From positions 1,054,001 through 1,118,000 of the forward strand of contig OY744472.1 of assembly GCA_963556145.1 (NCBI GenBank): a stretch of DNA of 64,000 nt, written 5' to 3'. The position numbers and the translations under genes were made by a program. Of this stretch, positions 63,432 to 64,000 are shown one piece after another (positions within the stretch are counted from its first letter, which is position 1; each line of letters opens with the position of its first letter). The DNA comes from Hygrocybe punicea (Eukaryota > Basidiomycota > Agaricomycetes > Agaricales > Hygrophoraceae). The notes beneath the pieces were generated by a model, which searched no databases, had not been told where the DNA came from, and worked only from the letters and a program-made list of their open reading frames with translations.

Positions 63432-64000
63432 TGGAGTAGTGGGACCTGGCAGTCACATGACTGGGTTCCCACGGTTGACCTAGTTAGTAGCCTTCCTGAT
63501 GTAGTAGAGAGACCCATTCCTATCCTATCCAGTCGACTTCCACCTCGAGTCCTGCGTGAGCCCCCGGAGAGGTACCTCGGTACCTCTCCATCGTGGTGAT
63601 GAGAGTGTTTTCGACTCACTGCTTTCTTTTTCTGGACTTTCTCCTCTCTTTGCCTTTCTTTGCTGGATTTTCTCGCGAGACGACTCTTTTCGGCCTCACC
63701 ACCCCCTGCTGCGCGACGGCGGATTTTCTCTTCATTCACAGCCGTACATCAATCGCGCTACCCCCCGGCACTCTCGCTCAGTCCACCAGGGCCCCGCGTC
63801 GACCATCGTTGACCCAGAGACGCGGACTCGACCCTTTTCGAGCACCCAAAAGCCCCAGGCCGCGTCACCCGCGTCCACGCCCGGTTTTTTCTTCTCAGAC
63901 CCAGGACGGCCTCTCAAGCCTTCCTTGGACGTCTTACGGCCCCCGTTCTGCCCCACGTCGTCCATTTTTGACACCCAACGGCCACCCGCGTACAGCCGCG
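63432..64000 (+). mobile_element. Second copy of the 159-bp-LTR element, 3' truncated by window end
   Basis: The 5' LTR at 63432-63590 differs from 58296-58454 at only a few positions. It is followed by the same internal start (TCTCGCGAGACGA, TCGGCCTCA, TTTTCTCTTCA, GGGCCCCGCGTCG), so this is a 5' LTR and not a solo LTR. Confidence 0.8.

Noticed and set aside
62852..63739. 295-codon minus-strand ORF with poly-Asn/Ser/Gln
   Set aside because: Runs through an LTR, an intron-like stretch and a triplet array; composition-driven. Only the short GVVRPPSLPRQ motif seems meaningful.

Overview
The window is nuclear DNA of a filamentous basidiomycete, most likely an Agaricomycete (mushroom-forming fungus). 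The evidence is many spliceosomal introns of about 50 bp, a GOLPH3/Vps74 gene and a divergent G-alpha gene of basidiomycete type, a Crinkler-type protein, and a dense load of repeat families typical of these genomes (KDZ, DUF6589, DUF6698, Helitron, Tc1/mariner, hAT-like MITEs). Families were recognised by eye; no search was run. The sequence contains a 200-N scaffold gap at 19080-19279.

Layout. 1-2215: KDZ transposase (5' end outside the window). 2.3-3.6 kb: 44-bp minisatellite. 4.4-7.7 kb: decayed Spt5-like KOW gene on the minus strand, broken by a 768-bp foldback element. 7.7-9.0 kb: large hAT-type MITE. 9.55-13.66 kb: unknown gene interrupted by an LTR-flanked element with identical 179-bp LTRs and a 774-codon Pro/Ser-rich ORF. 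13.7-18.3 kb: small elements, a DUF6698 relic and a Helitron helicase relic joined to it. 20.4-22.9 kb: another large hAT-type MITE.

23.4-37.8 kb is the gene island: a Crinkler protein with P-loop ATPase and nuclease-like parts, a fungal membrane protein with an apparent one-base frameshift, a GT8 glycosyltransferase, two protein-kinase fragments, a proline-rich protein with an EH-like N-terminus, a divergent G-alpha lacking the catalytic glutamine, and vps74. These genes are separate transcription units and show no shared pathway.

37.86-43.45 kb is the most interesting object: a 5,590-bp DNA element with inverted repeats of about 200-215 bp and an exact 9-bp target-site duplication. It carries a DUF6589 gene and a RecQ-type helicase gene, tail to tail, and sits about 86 bp upstream of the vps74 start codon. 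It is followed by a composite Tc1/mariner element (about 43.55-50.89 kb) with inverted arms of about 720 bp that contain pieces of the splicing helicase gene BRR2; its right arm was later hit by a solo LTR and a foldback MITE. Both of these insertions can be read against the empty left arm. 50.9-58.3 kb is old TE debris, including 3.4 kb with no CpG at all. 58.3-60.3 kb is a complete small LTR element with PPT, PBS-like site and a 4-bp TSD, followed by two more hAT-type MITEs and the 5' end of a second copy of the same LTR family.

Common themes: stop codons in the old genes are often TGA where arginine is expected (CGA to TGA), matching the CpG loss; young LTR elements are CpG-rich. Six MITEs share hAT-like ends and 8-bp TSDs but have subterminal zones built from different repeated words.
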